Origin: Gammaproteobacteria bacterium
GTDB lineage: Bacteria; Pseudomonadota; Gammaproteobacteria; Nevskiales; Nevskiaceae
Assembly (NCBI GenBank): GCA_026398815.1
Contig: JAPLSA010000017.1
Span: forward strand, 372,001 to 436,000
Reading direction: 5' to 3'
Length of the DNA stretch: 64,000 nucleotides
Every line of letters starts with the position of its first letter. Position 1 is the stretch's first letter. Below are positions 15,698-25,470 of this stretch, piece after piece. The position numbers and the translations under genes were made by a program. The notes under the pieces were generated by a model. The model was not told the origin of the DNA, did not search any database, and saw only the letters and a program-made list of their open reading frames with translations.

Positions 15698-17047
15698 TCA
15701 GCCCATCGGTGCGCGCAGGTCGTTGCGCTGGTTGCCGTGGTGGACCCGGTGGACCGGGAAGCTGCAGGTGAAGGTCGTTCCGACACCGACCTCACTTTCT
15801 ATCGACAATTTGCCGTCGAGATGTTCCAGCGCGTGCTTGACGATCGACAGGCCCAGGCCGGTGCCGCCGGTGGCGCGCGAGCGGCCGGTGTCGACTCGGT
15901 AGAAGCGCTCGGTCAGCCGGGGCAGATCCTTCTCGGCAATGCCGATGCCGGTGTCGGCGACGCTGAAATGGGCGCCGCTGTCATCGCCCCACCAGCGCAC
16001 GCCGATGATGCCGCCCGGCGGCGTGTACTGGACGGCATTGCTGACCAGGTTGGTGAACACGCTCTGGGTTTCGCTGTCGCGTCCGTAGAGCCGCAGGTCC
16101 GGCTCGATCTCGAACTCGATGCGATGCTGGCCCTTCGACATCGTCCGCGCCTGCTCCTGGGTCCGCGCCAGCATCTTCGGCACGTCGAGCAGGTCCTGGC
16201 GGGTATTGATGATGTTGGCTTCCAGCCGTGCCAGCTTCAGCAGGTCGTTGATCAGCGCTTCCATGCGCGCGGCCTGGGCGCGCATTTCCGACATCGGCGA
16301 CGCCCAGTCGTGCAGCGTGCCGCCCTTGCGGGTCTCCGGCTCCATGACGTCGAGATAGCCGCGCAGCACCGTCAGCGGCGTGCGCAGCTCGTGCGAGGCA
16401 TTGGCCACGAAGTCGCGGCGTGCGGTTTCCAACCGGCGCAGATCGGAGACATCGCGGACGATCATCAACCGCTGGCCGTTGCCGTACGGAATGATCCGGA
16501 ACGACAGCATGGTTTCGCTGTTGATCGGCGAATCGCATTCGACTTCGCCGCTGTAATCGTCGCGGGAAAAATACTCGGTGAACGCCGGCTTGCGGACCAG
16601 GTTGGCGATGCGCAGGCCGATGTCCTGTTGCACCCGCAGGCCGAGCAGCGCCTGCGCGGCCGTGTTGAACCAGACGATCTCGCCGTTCGGGCCGAGCACC
16701 ACGGCGCCGTCCGGCAGCGCTTCAGTGGAAGCCTGGAATTCGGCGAGGATCGCCGCCAGCTTGCGCTTGCGCTTGCGGTTGCGCTTCTGCAGGTTCAGCA
16801 GGCCGTCGTAGACCTCGCCCCAGATGCCTTCGGCGATCGGCAGCTCGATCTGCTTCGGCGCGTTGAGCCAGCTGCGCAGCCGGGTCAGGTAGCGCAGGTG
16901 GACGATCAGGCTCAGCAGCAGGGTCAGCGTGACCAGCGGCCACGGATGACCGATCCAGACGCCGAACAGCGCCGCCAGGCCGACCCGCAGCAGCAGCTGG
17001 GCGATCTGCCGCAGCAGATCCGGGCTCGGGAGCCAAGCCCTCGACAT
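15698..17047 (-). CDS. phoR: Phosphate-regulon sensor histidine kinase PhoR
   Basis: PhoR phosphorylates PhoB under low phosphate. The 449-residue protein has two N-terminal membrane helices (about 15-50), a basic linker, a PAS domain (about 105-190), the H-box FVANASHELRTPLT (His219) and HATPase motifs (NAVQYTPPGG, DTGIGIAEKDL, GTGLGLSIVK). This short-periplasm layout is typical of PhoR. It starts 3 bp after the phoB stop, so phoBR is one transcription unit. It is followed by the Pho-regulated porin. Confidence 0.95.
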   Translation of the reverse strand: MSRAWLPSPDLLRQIAQLLLRVGLAALFGVWIGHPWPLVTLTLLLSLIVHLRYLTRLRSWLNAPKQIELPIAEGIWGEVYDGLLNLQKRNRKRKRKLAAILAEFQASTEALPDGAVVLGPNGEIVWFNTAAQALLGLRVQQDIGLRIANLVRKPAFTEYFSRDDYSGEVECDSPINSETMLSFRIIPYGNGQRLMIVRDVSDLRRLETARRDFVANASHELRTPLTVLRGYLDVMEPETRKGGTLHDWASPMSEMRAQAARMEALINDLLKLARLEANIINTRQDLLDVPKMLARTQEQARTMSKGQHRIEFEIEPDLRLYGRDSETQSVFTNLVSNAVQYTPPGGIIGVRWWGDDSGAHFSVADTGIGIAEKDLPRLTERFYRVDTGRSRATGGTGLGLSIVKHALEHLDGKLSIESEVGVGTTFTCSFPVHRVHHGNQRNDLRAPMG

Positions 17048-17050
17048 CGC

Positions 17051-17743
17051 TCAGACGCGCTCGGAGAAGCGGTAGCCGGTGCCGCGCACGGTCTGGATCA
17101 TGCCGTCGTAGCCGAACGGTTCCAGCGCCTTGCGCAGCCGGCGGATATGCACGTCGACCGTGCGCTCCTCGACATAGACGTTCTGGCCCCAGACGCGGTC
17201 CAGCACCTGCTCGCGCGTGTAGACCCGTTCCGGGTGGCTGATGAAGAAATGCAGCAGCCGGTACTCGGTCGGGCCCAGCCGCACCGGCTCGCCCTTGGCG
17301 GTGACCCGCTGGCTCGCGGCATCGACCTGCAGGCCGGCCACCGCCAGCCGCTCTTCCTCGCCGCCCGGCATCGAGCGGCGCAGCACCGCCTGGATACGGG
17401 CGATCAGTTCGGGGAACGAGAACGGCTTGGACACATAGTCGTCGCAACCGATGTTCAGGCCGCGGATCTTGTCCTCTTCCTCGGCGCGGGCGGTGACCAT
17501 GATCAGCGGGATGTCGCGGGTCTGCGGCGCGGCCTTCAGCTCGCGGGCGTAGTCGACCCCGGAGGTGCCGGGCATCATCCAGTCCAGCAGGATCAGGTCG
17601 GGCCGGGATTCGGCGATCCGCAAGCGCGCCGAGGGGGCATCGGCAGCCACGCTGACCAGGAAATCGACGCGCTCCAGAGCGAAGCGCAGCATGTCGCGAA
17701 TCGAGGCTTCGTCCTCGATCACCAGAATCTTCTTGTTCTGCAT
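17051..17743 (-). CDS. phoB: Phosphate-regulon response regulator PhoB
   Basis: OmpR-family activator of the Pho regulon. The receiver domain has acidic residues DE (11-12), phospho-acceptor Asp54 (LLDWMMPG) and a Lys switch residue. The C-terminal winged helix has the recognition region [30 protein letters not shown]. The start at 17743 (MQNKKIL) has GAAG 7 nt upstream; an ATG two codons earlier is possible. A consensus Pho box lies 46 bp upstream, consistent with autoregulation. 230 residues, the usual length. Confidence 0.97.
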   Translation of the reverse strand: MQNKKILVIEDEASIRDMLRFALERVDFLVSVAADAPSARLRIAESRPDLILLDWMMPGTSGVDYARELKAAPQTRDIPLIMVTARAEEEDKIRGLNIGCDDYVSKPFSFPELIARIQAVLRRSMPGGEEERLAVAGLQVDAASQRVTAKGEPVRLGPTEYRLLHFFISHPERVYTREQVLDRVWGQNVYVEERTVDVHIRRLRKALEPFGYDGMIQTVRGTGYRFSERV

Positions 17744-17788
17744 CCCCATTCTTCGATTAGATGTCACACAACATGCTGAAAGCAATTT

Positions 17789-17806
17789 GTGACAGGCGTT
17801 TGACAG
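17789..17806 (-). promoter_or_regulatory. Pho box upstream of phoB
   Basis: On the minus strand: CTGTCAA-ACGC-CTGTCAC, two 7-bp repeats with a 4-bp spacer. This closely matches the PhoB consensus CTGTCAT-N4-CTGTCAY. It predicts positive autoregulation of phoBR. Confidence 0.88.
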
Positions 17807-17846
17807 GCCTCGAATCCGGGGAAAACAAGCGCATCCGCAAGCCGGT

Positions 17847-18974
<1,128 letters not shown>

Positions 18975-19062
18975 ACCGCTTCTCCGACCGCGCAGGGCTG
19001 AGCTGATCCGGCGCGCAGTTTAACGCTTGTTTGATTCCCGCCCGACCGCCTGAGGCGATCCG

Positions 19063-20487
19063 TCAACGCGGCGGCTTCCAGCCGGCGCCGACCATCGCAT
19101 CGTCGATGCAGCGCACCACGGCGCGTTCGCCGCGGAAGGTCAGGTGGGCGCCGGGGAACCAGTGCACGTTGCGCTGCCAGTGGCGCGCCAGCTTCAGCGG
19201 CTGCCCCGGCGGCACCACGCGGTCGGCGGAGCCGGCGAACAGGTGCAGGCGATCGGCCGGCAGCTTGGGCGGCAGCGCCAGTGGCGACACCACCTGCAGC
19301 AGCCGCTGGTAGCGCTCGCGGCTCAGGCCCTCGGCCTCGAAATACTGGCGCAGCGGCGTCGGCACGTGCTGCCAGAGCACGGCCGCGAAATCGGCAACCG
19401 GAATGCCGGCGATGACGAAATCCAGCCCTTCCTCGTGAGTCGCCAGCAGCGCCGCGTTGTAGCCGCCAAGGCTGTAGCCCAGCACGCCGATGCGGGCATC
19501 CGGCTCCTGCGCGCGGATCCACGCCACGGTTCGCCGCAGGTCCCACAGCGCCTGGGTTTCGGCGAACAGCAGATCGAGCGGATCGCCATCGAGGAACAGG
19601 TCGCCGCTGCGCCGGCCGACCCGGCGCGGACCGTGCAGCGGCAGTGCCGGCATCACCAGGTTCAGGCCCAGCCGCTGGTGCAGGATGTGCGGCGCGAACA
19701 GCCGCAGGTCGAGCCAGGGCGTGCCCATCCGGTAGCCGTGGATGCACAGCAGCCAGGGCCGGCCGCGCTGCGGCTGGCGAAACACCCGGGCATAACAGTC
19801 GCGGTTCGGCACGTAGCTGTGCCACAGCGCCGCCCCCGGCACTTCCGGCTGTGGCTCGAAACCGCTGGAGAAGCGCAGCTGCTGGTAATCGAAACCGGCG
19901 TGGCGCACCGAGGTCAGGCGCGCATCGGTCGGCGCCGGCGGCGTCTGGTGGTAGGACGCCGGATGGTCGAGCCAGCCCCGCTGCAGCAGCGCCGCTTCCA
20001 TCGCGGCGGCATCGCGGACCAGCGATTCGGCCTCGGCGCCGGCGGGAATCTCGGCAACCGCCACGAAGTAGCCAACCAGCGCCTCGTCGAGCGCCGCCTT
20101 GGCCCAGGTCTTCAGGTCGGCCGGTGGCTCCGGTGCACCGGGTGCCGGCTCGGCCAGCCGCAGCGCCGTGCGGCCCGCCTGCAGGAAAGCCGCCGCCGAC
20201 AGCGCCGCTGCCGGCAGCACGCCCAGCCACGGCAGGAACAGCAGGCCGGGCACGGCGAACAGCACGCCGATGACGCTGGCCAGCGCGCCGTACTGGGTGA
20301 TGCGCGGATCGCCGCTCCACAGCAGGCCGGAGACGCCGGCGGCCACCAGCAGCACGCCGGGCAGCACCGCCAGCAGCAACCACGCCAGGCCACTGCCGTG
20401 CGCCAGCCAGACCAGCCCGGCGATGACCGGCAGCAGGCTGGCCCAGTCGCGGGACGGCGGCACGGCGGCCGGCAGCGGCGCGCTCAC
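19063..20487 (-). CDS. Membrane-anchored alpha/beta hydrolase
   Basis: 474 residues: about three or four N-terminal hydrophobic helices (to ~105), a linker, then an alpha/beta-hydrolase domain. The nucleophile is in GYSLGGYNAALL (GxSxG); the acid is probably Asp in GSADRVVPP and the histidine is in PGAHLTF. The oxyanion segment is CIHGYRMGTP. GTG start overlaps the stop of the FMN-reductase gene upstream (GTGA), so the two are cotranslated. Ester or lipid substrate is unknown. Confidence 0.75.
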   Translation of the reverse strand: MSAPLPAAVPPSRDWASLLPVIAGLVWLAHGSGLAWLLLAVLPGVLLVAAGVSGLLWSGDPRITQYGALASVIGVLFAVPGLLFLPWLGVLPAAALSAAAFLQAGRTALRLAEPAPGAPEPPADLKTWAKAALDEALVGYFVAVAEIPAGAEAESLVRDAAAMEAALLQRGWLDHPASYHQTPPAPTDARLTSVRHAGFDYQQLRFSSGFEPQPEVPGAALWHSYVPNRDCYARVFRQPQRGRPWLLCIHGYRMGTPWLDLRLFAPHILHQRLGLNLVMPALPLHGPRRVGRRSGDLFLDGDPLDLLFAETQALWDLRRTVAWIRAQEPDARIGVLGYSLGGYNAALLATHEEGLDFVIAGIPVADFAAVLWQHVPTPLRQYFEAEGLSRERYQRLLQVVSPLALPPKLPADRLHLFAGSADRVVPPGQPLKLARHWQRNVHWFPGAHLTFRGERAVVRCIDDAMVGAGWKPPR

Positions 20488-21068
20488 GGCACGCGGTCCG
20501 GCCAGTGCTTGAGCACCGTGGCGGTGCGGGCGCCGATGCTTTCGGCGATCGCCTTGAGCTTCGGATCACGCATGGCGCCGGTCTCGTCGAACAGCTTGCC
20601 GGCTTCGCCGACCGGGTACTGCTCCGGAATCACGAAGCTGCCGAGCCGGCTCAGGATGGCCCGCAGATGGATCAGGCCGGTGACGCCGCCGAACACGCCT
20701 GGCGAGGTCGACAGCAGGCCGATGACCTTGTGCTTGTAGCAGGCCATCGACGCTTCGCCGGCCGCCGGCCGCGAGGCCCAGTCGATGGCGTTCTTCAGCA
20801 GCGGGGTCAGCGAGCCGTTGTACTCCGGCGCGGCGATCAGGAAACCGTGATGCGCCTTCATCAGCGCCTTCAGCCGCAGCACGGCATCGGGAAAACCTTC
20901 AGCCTTTTCGCGATCCGGGTCGTACAGCGGCAGCGCGTAGTCGGCCCAGTCCAGCACGGTGATGTCCGCACCTTCGGCAGCGGCACCGGCGGCAGCGGCG
21001 CGCACCAGCAGGGAGTTCCAGGAGCCGGTCCGCTGGCTGCCCGACAAGGCAAGAATCTTGATGGTCAT
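20484..21068 (-). CDS. NADPH-dependent FMN reductase family protein
   Basis: A 194-residue flavodoxin-fold reductase (ArsH/YieF/ChrR type). FMN-phosphate loop SGSQRTGSWNSLLV at the N-terminus and the PEYNGSLTPLLKNAIDW block are diagnostic. It probably reduces quinones, azo compounds or metal ions with NAD(P)H. It is translationally coupled to the membrane hydrolase downstream through a GTGA overlap. Confidence 0.88.
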   Translation of the reverse strand: MTIKILALSGSQRTGSWNSLLVRAAAAGAAAEGADITVLDWADYALPLYDPDREKAEGFPDAVLRLKALMKAHHGFLIAAPEYNGSLTPLLKNAIDWASRPAAGEASMACYKHKVIGLLSTSPGVFGGVTGLIHLRAILSRLGSFVIPEQYPVGEAGKLFDETGAMRDPKLKAIAESIGARTATVLKHWPDRVP

Positions 21069-21230
21069 GTGACGAGACGATGAAGGTGGCAGTTGCCGCA
21101 GGGGCAGTCACTTTGCGGCGCTGCGGCATTCTCGCCGATACCGACGGCCGGCGCGGGCACAGCTCCCTTCGATACCCCGCCCCCTTCACGTGGCGGCCGC
21201 CGGCGGGTGACGCCGCGCCGGCAGCGCGAT

Positions 21231-21527
21231 TCAGCCGCGCAGCGTCGAGAACACGATCTGCCAGAGCACCGGGATGGCGATCGTCAGCGCCACCTGGGCG
21301 GCCCAGTGCGCCGGCTTCTTCGCCTTCAGCAGCCAGCCGGCGGTACCGGCGACCAGCATCAGGGTCACGAAACAGGCGGTCAGCGTCAGGATCGCCGGCA
21401 GGCCGGCGGCGATCTTCACCGAGGCGTCCTGATAGATGGTGAACACCAGCGCCACGAAGCCGACCGCCAGGGTCAGCGCGGCACCGAAGGCAGCCAGGGA
21501 AAGGTCAAGGATCAGCAGATAGCGCAT
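21231..21527 (-). CDS. Small three-helix membrane protein, function unknown
   Basis: 98 residues with three predicted membrane helices (about 5-30, 40-67, 75-93). No family recognised. It lies 12 bp after the alpha/beta hydrolase gene, so it is likely the last gene of a three-gene unit with that hydrolase and the DUF2059-like gene. Confidence 0.65.
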   Translation of the reverse strand: MRYLLILDLSLAAFGAALTLAVGFVALVFTIYQDASVKIAAGLPAILTLTACFVTLMLVAGTAGWLLKAKKPAHWAAQVALTIAIPVLWQIVFSTLRG

Positions 21528-21539
21528 GTCGGTAAAGGG

Positions 21540-22337
21540 TCAGAGGAAACGGCGGACTTCGTCGATGAACATCTGCGGCGCGCTGTCCATCGCGCCGTGG
21601 GCCTGGCCGGGCAGCTCGACGAGGCTGCTGGCCGGTGCGGCCGCGTGGGCGGCCAGCGCCGCCGCGCGCAGCCACGGCGGGCTGACTTCACCGACCAGGA
21701 TGCGCAGCGGCATGGCCAGCCCGGCCAGCCGGTCCGGCCGCCAGGCATTGGCCGCCGTGCCTTCGCGCAGCAGGGTCGGCACCGCTTCCAGCCGCTGCTG
21801 CCAGCTGGGCACGGTCTTCATCATCGCCACCATCGCCTCGGACACGCCGATGACGCGGACGAAGAAGTATTCGAGCGCCCGCTCGTGCTCACCGGCCGCG
21901 ATCAGCGCCGCCAGCTCGGCCAGCGACTCCGGGCCGATCACGTCAAGCCCCGGTGTGGCGAAGGCCGGCTCGTAGACCAGCAACCGGGCGATGTCGGGGT
22001 TGTCGACTGCAGCGTCGAGCACGCAAAGGCCGCCGTAGGAATGGCCGAACAGCAGCACCGGCGCCCCCTGCGCCCGCCGGGCTTCGGCGACGACCGCTCG
22101 GACATCGTCGGCCTCGGCCGCGATCCGGTAGGCACCGGACGCTTCGCTGCGGCTCAGGCCGCGACCGCGACGGTCCATCATCAGCAGCGTGTAGTGCTCG
22201 GCCAGCTGCCGTTCGACCGCGACCCAGCGGCTGCGGTCGGCGGTGGCGCCGTGCACCATCACCAGCATCGGCCCCCGGCCCTTCTGTTCCCAGCCGATCC
22301 GGGTGCCGTCGGCGGACGTGCATTCGTGCAGGCTCAT
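21540..22337 (-). CDS. Alpha/beta hydrolase
   Basis: A 265-residue alpha/beta-hydrolase: oxyanion HGATADRSRW, nucleophile elbow FGHSYGGLCV (Ser), acid region ILVGEVSPPW (the usual Asp position appears as Glu) and catalytic His in GQAHGAMD. Resembles lipases/esterases and epoxide-hydrolase-like small proteins. Start ATG at 22337 overlaps the upstream stop codon (ATGA). No substrate can be assigned. Confidence 0.85.
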   Translation of the reverse strand: MSLHECTSADGTRIGWEQKGRGPMLVMVHGATADRSRWVAVERQLAEHYTLLMMDRRGRGLSRSEASGAYRIAAEADDVRAVVAEARRAQGAPVLLFGHSYGGLCVLDAAVDNPDIARLLVYEPAFATPGLDVIGPESLAELAALIAAGEHERALEYFFVRVIGVSEAMVAMMKTVPSWQQRLEAVPTLLREGTAANAWRPDRLAGLAMPLRILVGEVSPPWLRAAALAAHAAAPASSLVELPGQAHGAMDSAPQMFIDEVRRFL

Positions 22338-23179
22338 GCGCCGGCGCGCCCCTTGCCGCTGCCCACGCCGGCGCCGATCTGCCGCCCCAGCTCGGTCGCC
22401 GCGTTGGTCAGTGCCACGTCGAGCGCCTTGGTGACGGCCTGGTGGTAGGCCTTGCCGCTGGGTGACTCGGCGAACGCCACGTACTGGTCCAGATCGGCTT
22501 CGGCGACGCTTTCGTAGATGCTGGCGAACATCACCATGTAGCTGTTGCCGATCGCCTCGGTGAGCTGCGGCAGATTGACTGCGAGCTCCTTGCGGATCTT
22601 GGCGACCTCCGGCGGACGCGCGCCCAGCGTGGCGCCGGCACCGACGGCCACCCCGAGTGAGTTGTTCAGCACCAGCTGCGCACCCGAGGCGTCGGCGCCG
22701 GTCGCCTTCATCAGCGCGAGGTAGCGCTCGACGCGGCGCGGCGGCAGCCGCTCCATCAGCTGCTGGGCAGCGGCCATCTTCTCGGGATCGCTGGCCAGTT
22801 CGGTGGCACCGTTTTCCAGCGCCGTCAGCCGCTGGCCGAGCTCGGAATCGAGCCAGACCAGCGTGTCCTTCGCGGCGGCCGGCTTCAGCGCTTTGGCCAG
22901 CTCGGCATTGAAATCGATCTCGATCTGCGCCGGCCGATAGGCGACGTCGATGGCAGCAAGCAGGTTCGCCAGCTGCGCTTCGGTCAGCTTCGACGCCAGC
23001 TCGGGGTTGGTGGTGATGCCGGCACGGACCGACGGCGCAAAGTCCTTCAGCTGATCGGCCACGCCGCACTTCCGGGTGATCTCGGCTGCCGTCTCCGGAC
23101 TGATCCGGTCTGCCGCGACCGCCTGGCTCGCCACCGCCAGCAGTACTGCGCCAGCGAGCCGCTTCATCGTGATGAACAT
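22334..23179 (-). CDS. Exported DUF2059-like protein
   Basis: 281 residues with a signal peptide (MFITMKRLAGAVLLAVASQAVA). The C-terminal part around QYVAFAESPSGKAYHQAVTKAL resembles DUF2059, found in periplasmic proteins of unknown role. The rest is helical and Ala-rich. The start at 23179 has AGGGA 5 nt upstream. First gene of a unit with the hydrolase (ATGA overlap) and the small membrane protein. Confidence 0.65.
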   Translation of the reverse strand: MFITMKRLAGAVLLAVASQAVAADRISPETAAEITRKCGVADQLKDFAPSVRAGITTNPELASKLTEAQLANLLAAIDVAYRPAQIEIDFNAELAKALKPAAAKDTLVWLDSELGQRLTALENGATELASDPEKMAAAQQLMERLPPRRVERYLALMKATGADASGAQLVLNNSLGVAVGAGATLGARPPEVAKIRKELAVNLPQLTEAIGNSYMVMFASIYESVAEADLDQYVAFAESPSGKAYHQAVTKALDVALTNAATELGRQIGAGVGSGKGRAGA

Positions 23180-23222
23180 GGGGTTCCCTCGTGGATGCCG
23201 GTGAATGAAGATCGGGTCGCGC

Positions 23223-25367
23223 TCAGCGGGTCTTCGGCGCGGCAAGGCCGCGATGCTCGAGCAGCGGTGCGATGTCCGGCGGGCCACCGTAGAACTGCTG
23301 GAACAGGCTCAGCACGTCGGCGCTGCGGCCACGGCTCAAGACCTTGGCGCGCAGGAAATCGCCATTGGCGCGATCCAGCCCGCCGTGGCGCTGCATCCAG
23401 CTTTCGGTATCGCGGGCCAGCACGTCGCTCCAGATATAGGCGTAGTAGCCGGCCGAGTAGCCGCCGCTGAACACGTGCGCGAAGAACGGCGAGTGGTAGC
23501 GCGGATCGATCATCGGCAGCTGCAGCCCCGCCTGCTTCAGCGCCGCCTGCTCGAACGCCATCACGCCGTCCGCCGACGGTGTCTTGCCGGCCGGCAGCTG
23601 GTGCCAGTGCTGGTCGAGCACGGCGGACGCCAGGTATTCGGTGGTCTTGAAGCCCTGGTTGAAGCGGGCGGCGGCCAGCACCTTGTCGAGCAGCGCCGTC
23701 GGCAGCGGCGCGCCGGTCTGGTGATGGCGGGCGAAATGCGCCAGCACCGCCGGATCACGCGCCCACATCTCGTTGTACTGGCTCGGGTACTCGACGAAGT
23801 CGCGCGGCACCGCCGTGCCCGACAGCGACGGATAGGTCGACGCCGCGAACAGGCCATGCAGCGCGTGGCCGAACTCGTGGAACATCGTCGTCACTTCATC
23901 GAAGCTCAGCAGGGTCGGCTGGCCATCGGACGGCTTCGGCACGTTCAGCTGGTTGGCCACCACCGGCTTCAGGCCAAACAGGCGCGACGCCGTGACGTAG
24001 GAGTTCATCCACGCCCCGCCCTGCTTGGAATCACGGGCGTAGTAGTCGGCGATGAAGATGCCGAGCACGCTGCCGTCGCGGTCGAAGACGTCGTAGGTAC
24101 GAATGTCCGTGTGGTACAGCGGCAGGTCGGTGCGGCGCTTGAAGTGGATGCCGTAGAGCTGCTCGGCGGCATGGAACACGCCCTGCTCCAGCACCGTCCA
24201 GATCTCGAAGTAAGGCCGCACTTCGGCATCGTCGAACGCGTAGCGCGCCGCCCGCACGGCTTCCGCGTAGTACGGCCAGTCCCAGGGCGCGAGCCGGAAC
24301 GGCTTGCGGCCGGCCGCCTTTTCCTGGCGATCGATCAGCGCCTGGATCTCGGCCGCTTCGCGCCGGGCATTGGCGACGGCCGGCGGCGTCAAGGTCGCCA
24401 GCATGTTGTTGACGGCCTGGGCGGTGCCGGCGGTTTCGTCGGCCAGCACCCAGGCGGCGTGGTTCGGATAGCCGAGCAGCGCGGCCCGCTCGGCGCGCAG
24501 GCGGACGATGTCGGCGATCACCGGCCGGTTGTCGTTCGGTCCGCTGCTGGCGCGCGACACCGAGGCGCGATACAGCCGTTCGCGCACCGCCCGCGACTTC
24601 AGCTGCTGCAGGCCGGGCTGCAGGCTGGTGTTCTGCAGCGTGATCAGCCACTGGCCGTCCAGCCCGCGCGCCTTGGCCGCTTCGGCGGCAGCGGCGATCT
24701 GCGATGCCGAGAAGCCGTCGAGATCGGCCAGCCGGTCGACCACCAGCGCGCTGTCCCGGGTGGCCTGACGGACGTTCTGCTGGAACTGCGTGGTCAGGCT
24801 CGACAGCGTTTCGTTCAGCACCCGCAGCCGGGCTTTCTGCGTCTCGTCCAGCGCTGCGCCGGCACGCTGGAAACGGCTGTAGCTGCGCTCGAGCAGCTGG
24901 GCCGACTCCGGGTCCAGCGCCAGCGAGGCGCGCTGTGCGTACAGCGCCTGCACACGGGCGAACAGCGCCGGGTCGAGCAGGATCGCGTCGCGATGCGCGG
25001 CCAGCATCGGCGCCAACGCCTGCTGCAGCTTCTGCATCTCGGCGTTGGTGTGGGTGGCGTTGAGGTTGGAGAACACCGTCAGCGCGCGGTCCAGCAGCCC
25101 GCCGGCCCGTTCCATCGCGACGATGGTGTTGTCGAAGCTCGGCGCCTCCGGATTCGCCGCGATGGCCTGCATCTCGGCACGTTCCTCGCGCATGCCGGCT
25201 TCGATCGCCGGCTGGAAATGCGTGTTCCGGATCTGGTCGAACGGCGGGTAATGCAGCGGCAGCGGGCTTTCGGCCAGCAGCGGGTTGGCGTCCTCGGCGA
25301 CGGCTGTCGAAGCGAAGGTGGACAGCGCAAGGCCGGCAGCAACCGGCAGCAGCAGGCGGGCGTTCAT
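23223..25367 (-). CDS. dcp: M3-family zinc peptidase (peptidyl-dipeptidase Dcp-like), exported
   Basis: A 714-residue oligopeptidase with a Sec signal peptide (MNARLLLPVAAGLALSTFASTAVA). Catalytic HEFGHALHG (HExxH, about residue 495) is complete, followed by the downstream Glu-containing DFVEYPSQ segment of M3 enzymes. The N-terminal PLLAESPLPLHYPPFDQI is the usual Dcp/OpdA start. Dcp removes C-terminal dipeptides; the signal peptide puts it in the periplasm, where it would degrade peptides for reuse. It stands alone, between the DUF2059-like unit and dinB. Confidence 0.92.
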   Translation of the reverse strand: MNARLLLPVAAGLALSTFASTAVAEDANPLLAESPLPLHYPPFDQIRNTHFQPAIEAGMREERAEMQAIAANPEAPSFDNTIVAMERAGGLLDRALTVFSNLNATHTNAEMQKLQQALAPMLAAHRDAILLDPALFARVQALYAQRASLALDPESAQLLERSYSRFQRAGAALDETQKARLRVLNETLSSLTTQFQQNVRQATRDSALVVDRLADLDGFSASQIAAAAEAAKARGLDGQWLITLQNTSLQPGLQQLKSRAVRERLYRASVSRASSGPNDNRPVIADIVRLRAERAALLGYPNHAAWVLADETAGTAQAVNNMLATLTPPAVANARREAAEIQALIDRQEKAAGRKPFRLAPWDWPYYAEAVRAARYAFDDAEVRPYFEIWTVLEQGVFHAAEQLYGIHFKRRTDLPLYHTDIRTYDVFDRDGSVLGIFIADYYARDSKQGGAWMNSYVTASRLFGLKPVVANQLNVPKPSDGQPTLLSFDEVTTMFHEFGHALHGLFAASTYPSLSGTAVPRDFVEYPSQYNEMWARDPAVLAHFARHHQTGAPLPTALLDKVLAAARFNQGFKTTEYLASAVLDQHWHQLPAGKTPSADGVMAFEQAALKQAGLQLPMIDPRYHSPFFAHVFSGGYSAGYYAYIWSDVLARDTESWMQRHGGLDRANGDFLRAKVLSRGRSADVLSLFQQFYGGPPDIAPLLEHRGLAAPKTR

Positions 25368-25470
25368 GTCAGGCGTTCGGGGCTTGCGACGGGCCGGGCG
25401 GCACGGCGCAGCAAAAAGGGCGTGGCGCGAGTATGACCGCAGGTCCGGGCAAAGTTCTCGCGATCCGCGC

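Noticed and set aside
23205-25436. Plus-strand ORF (743 aa) opposite the M3 peptidase
   Set aside because: Mirror of the dcp reading frame with Arg/Gln-rich sequence; the HEFGHALHG gene on the other strand is unambiguous.
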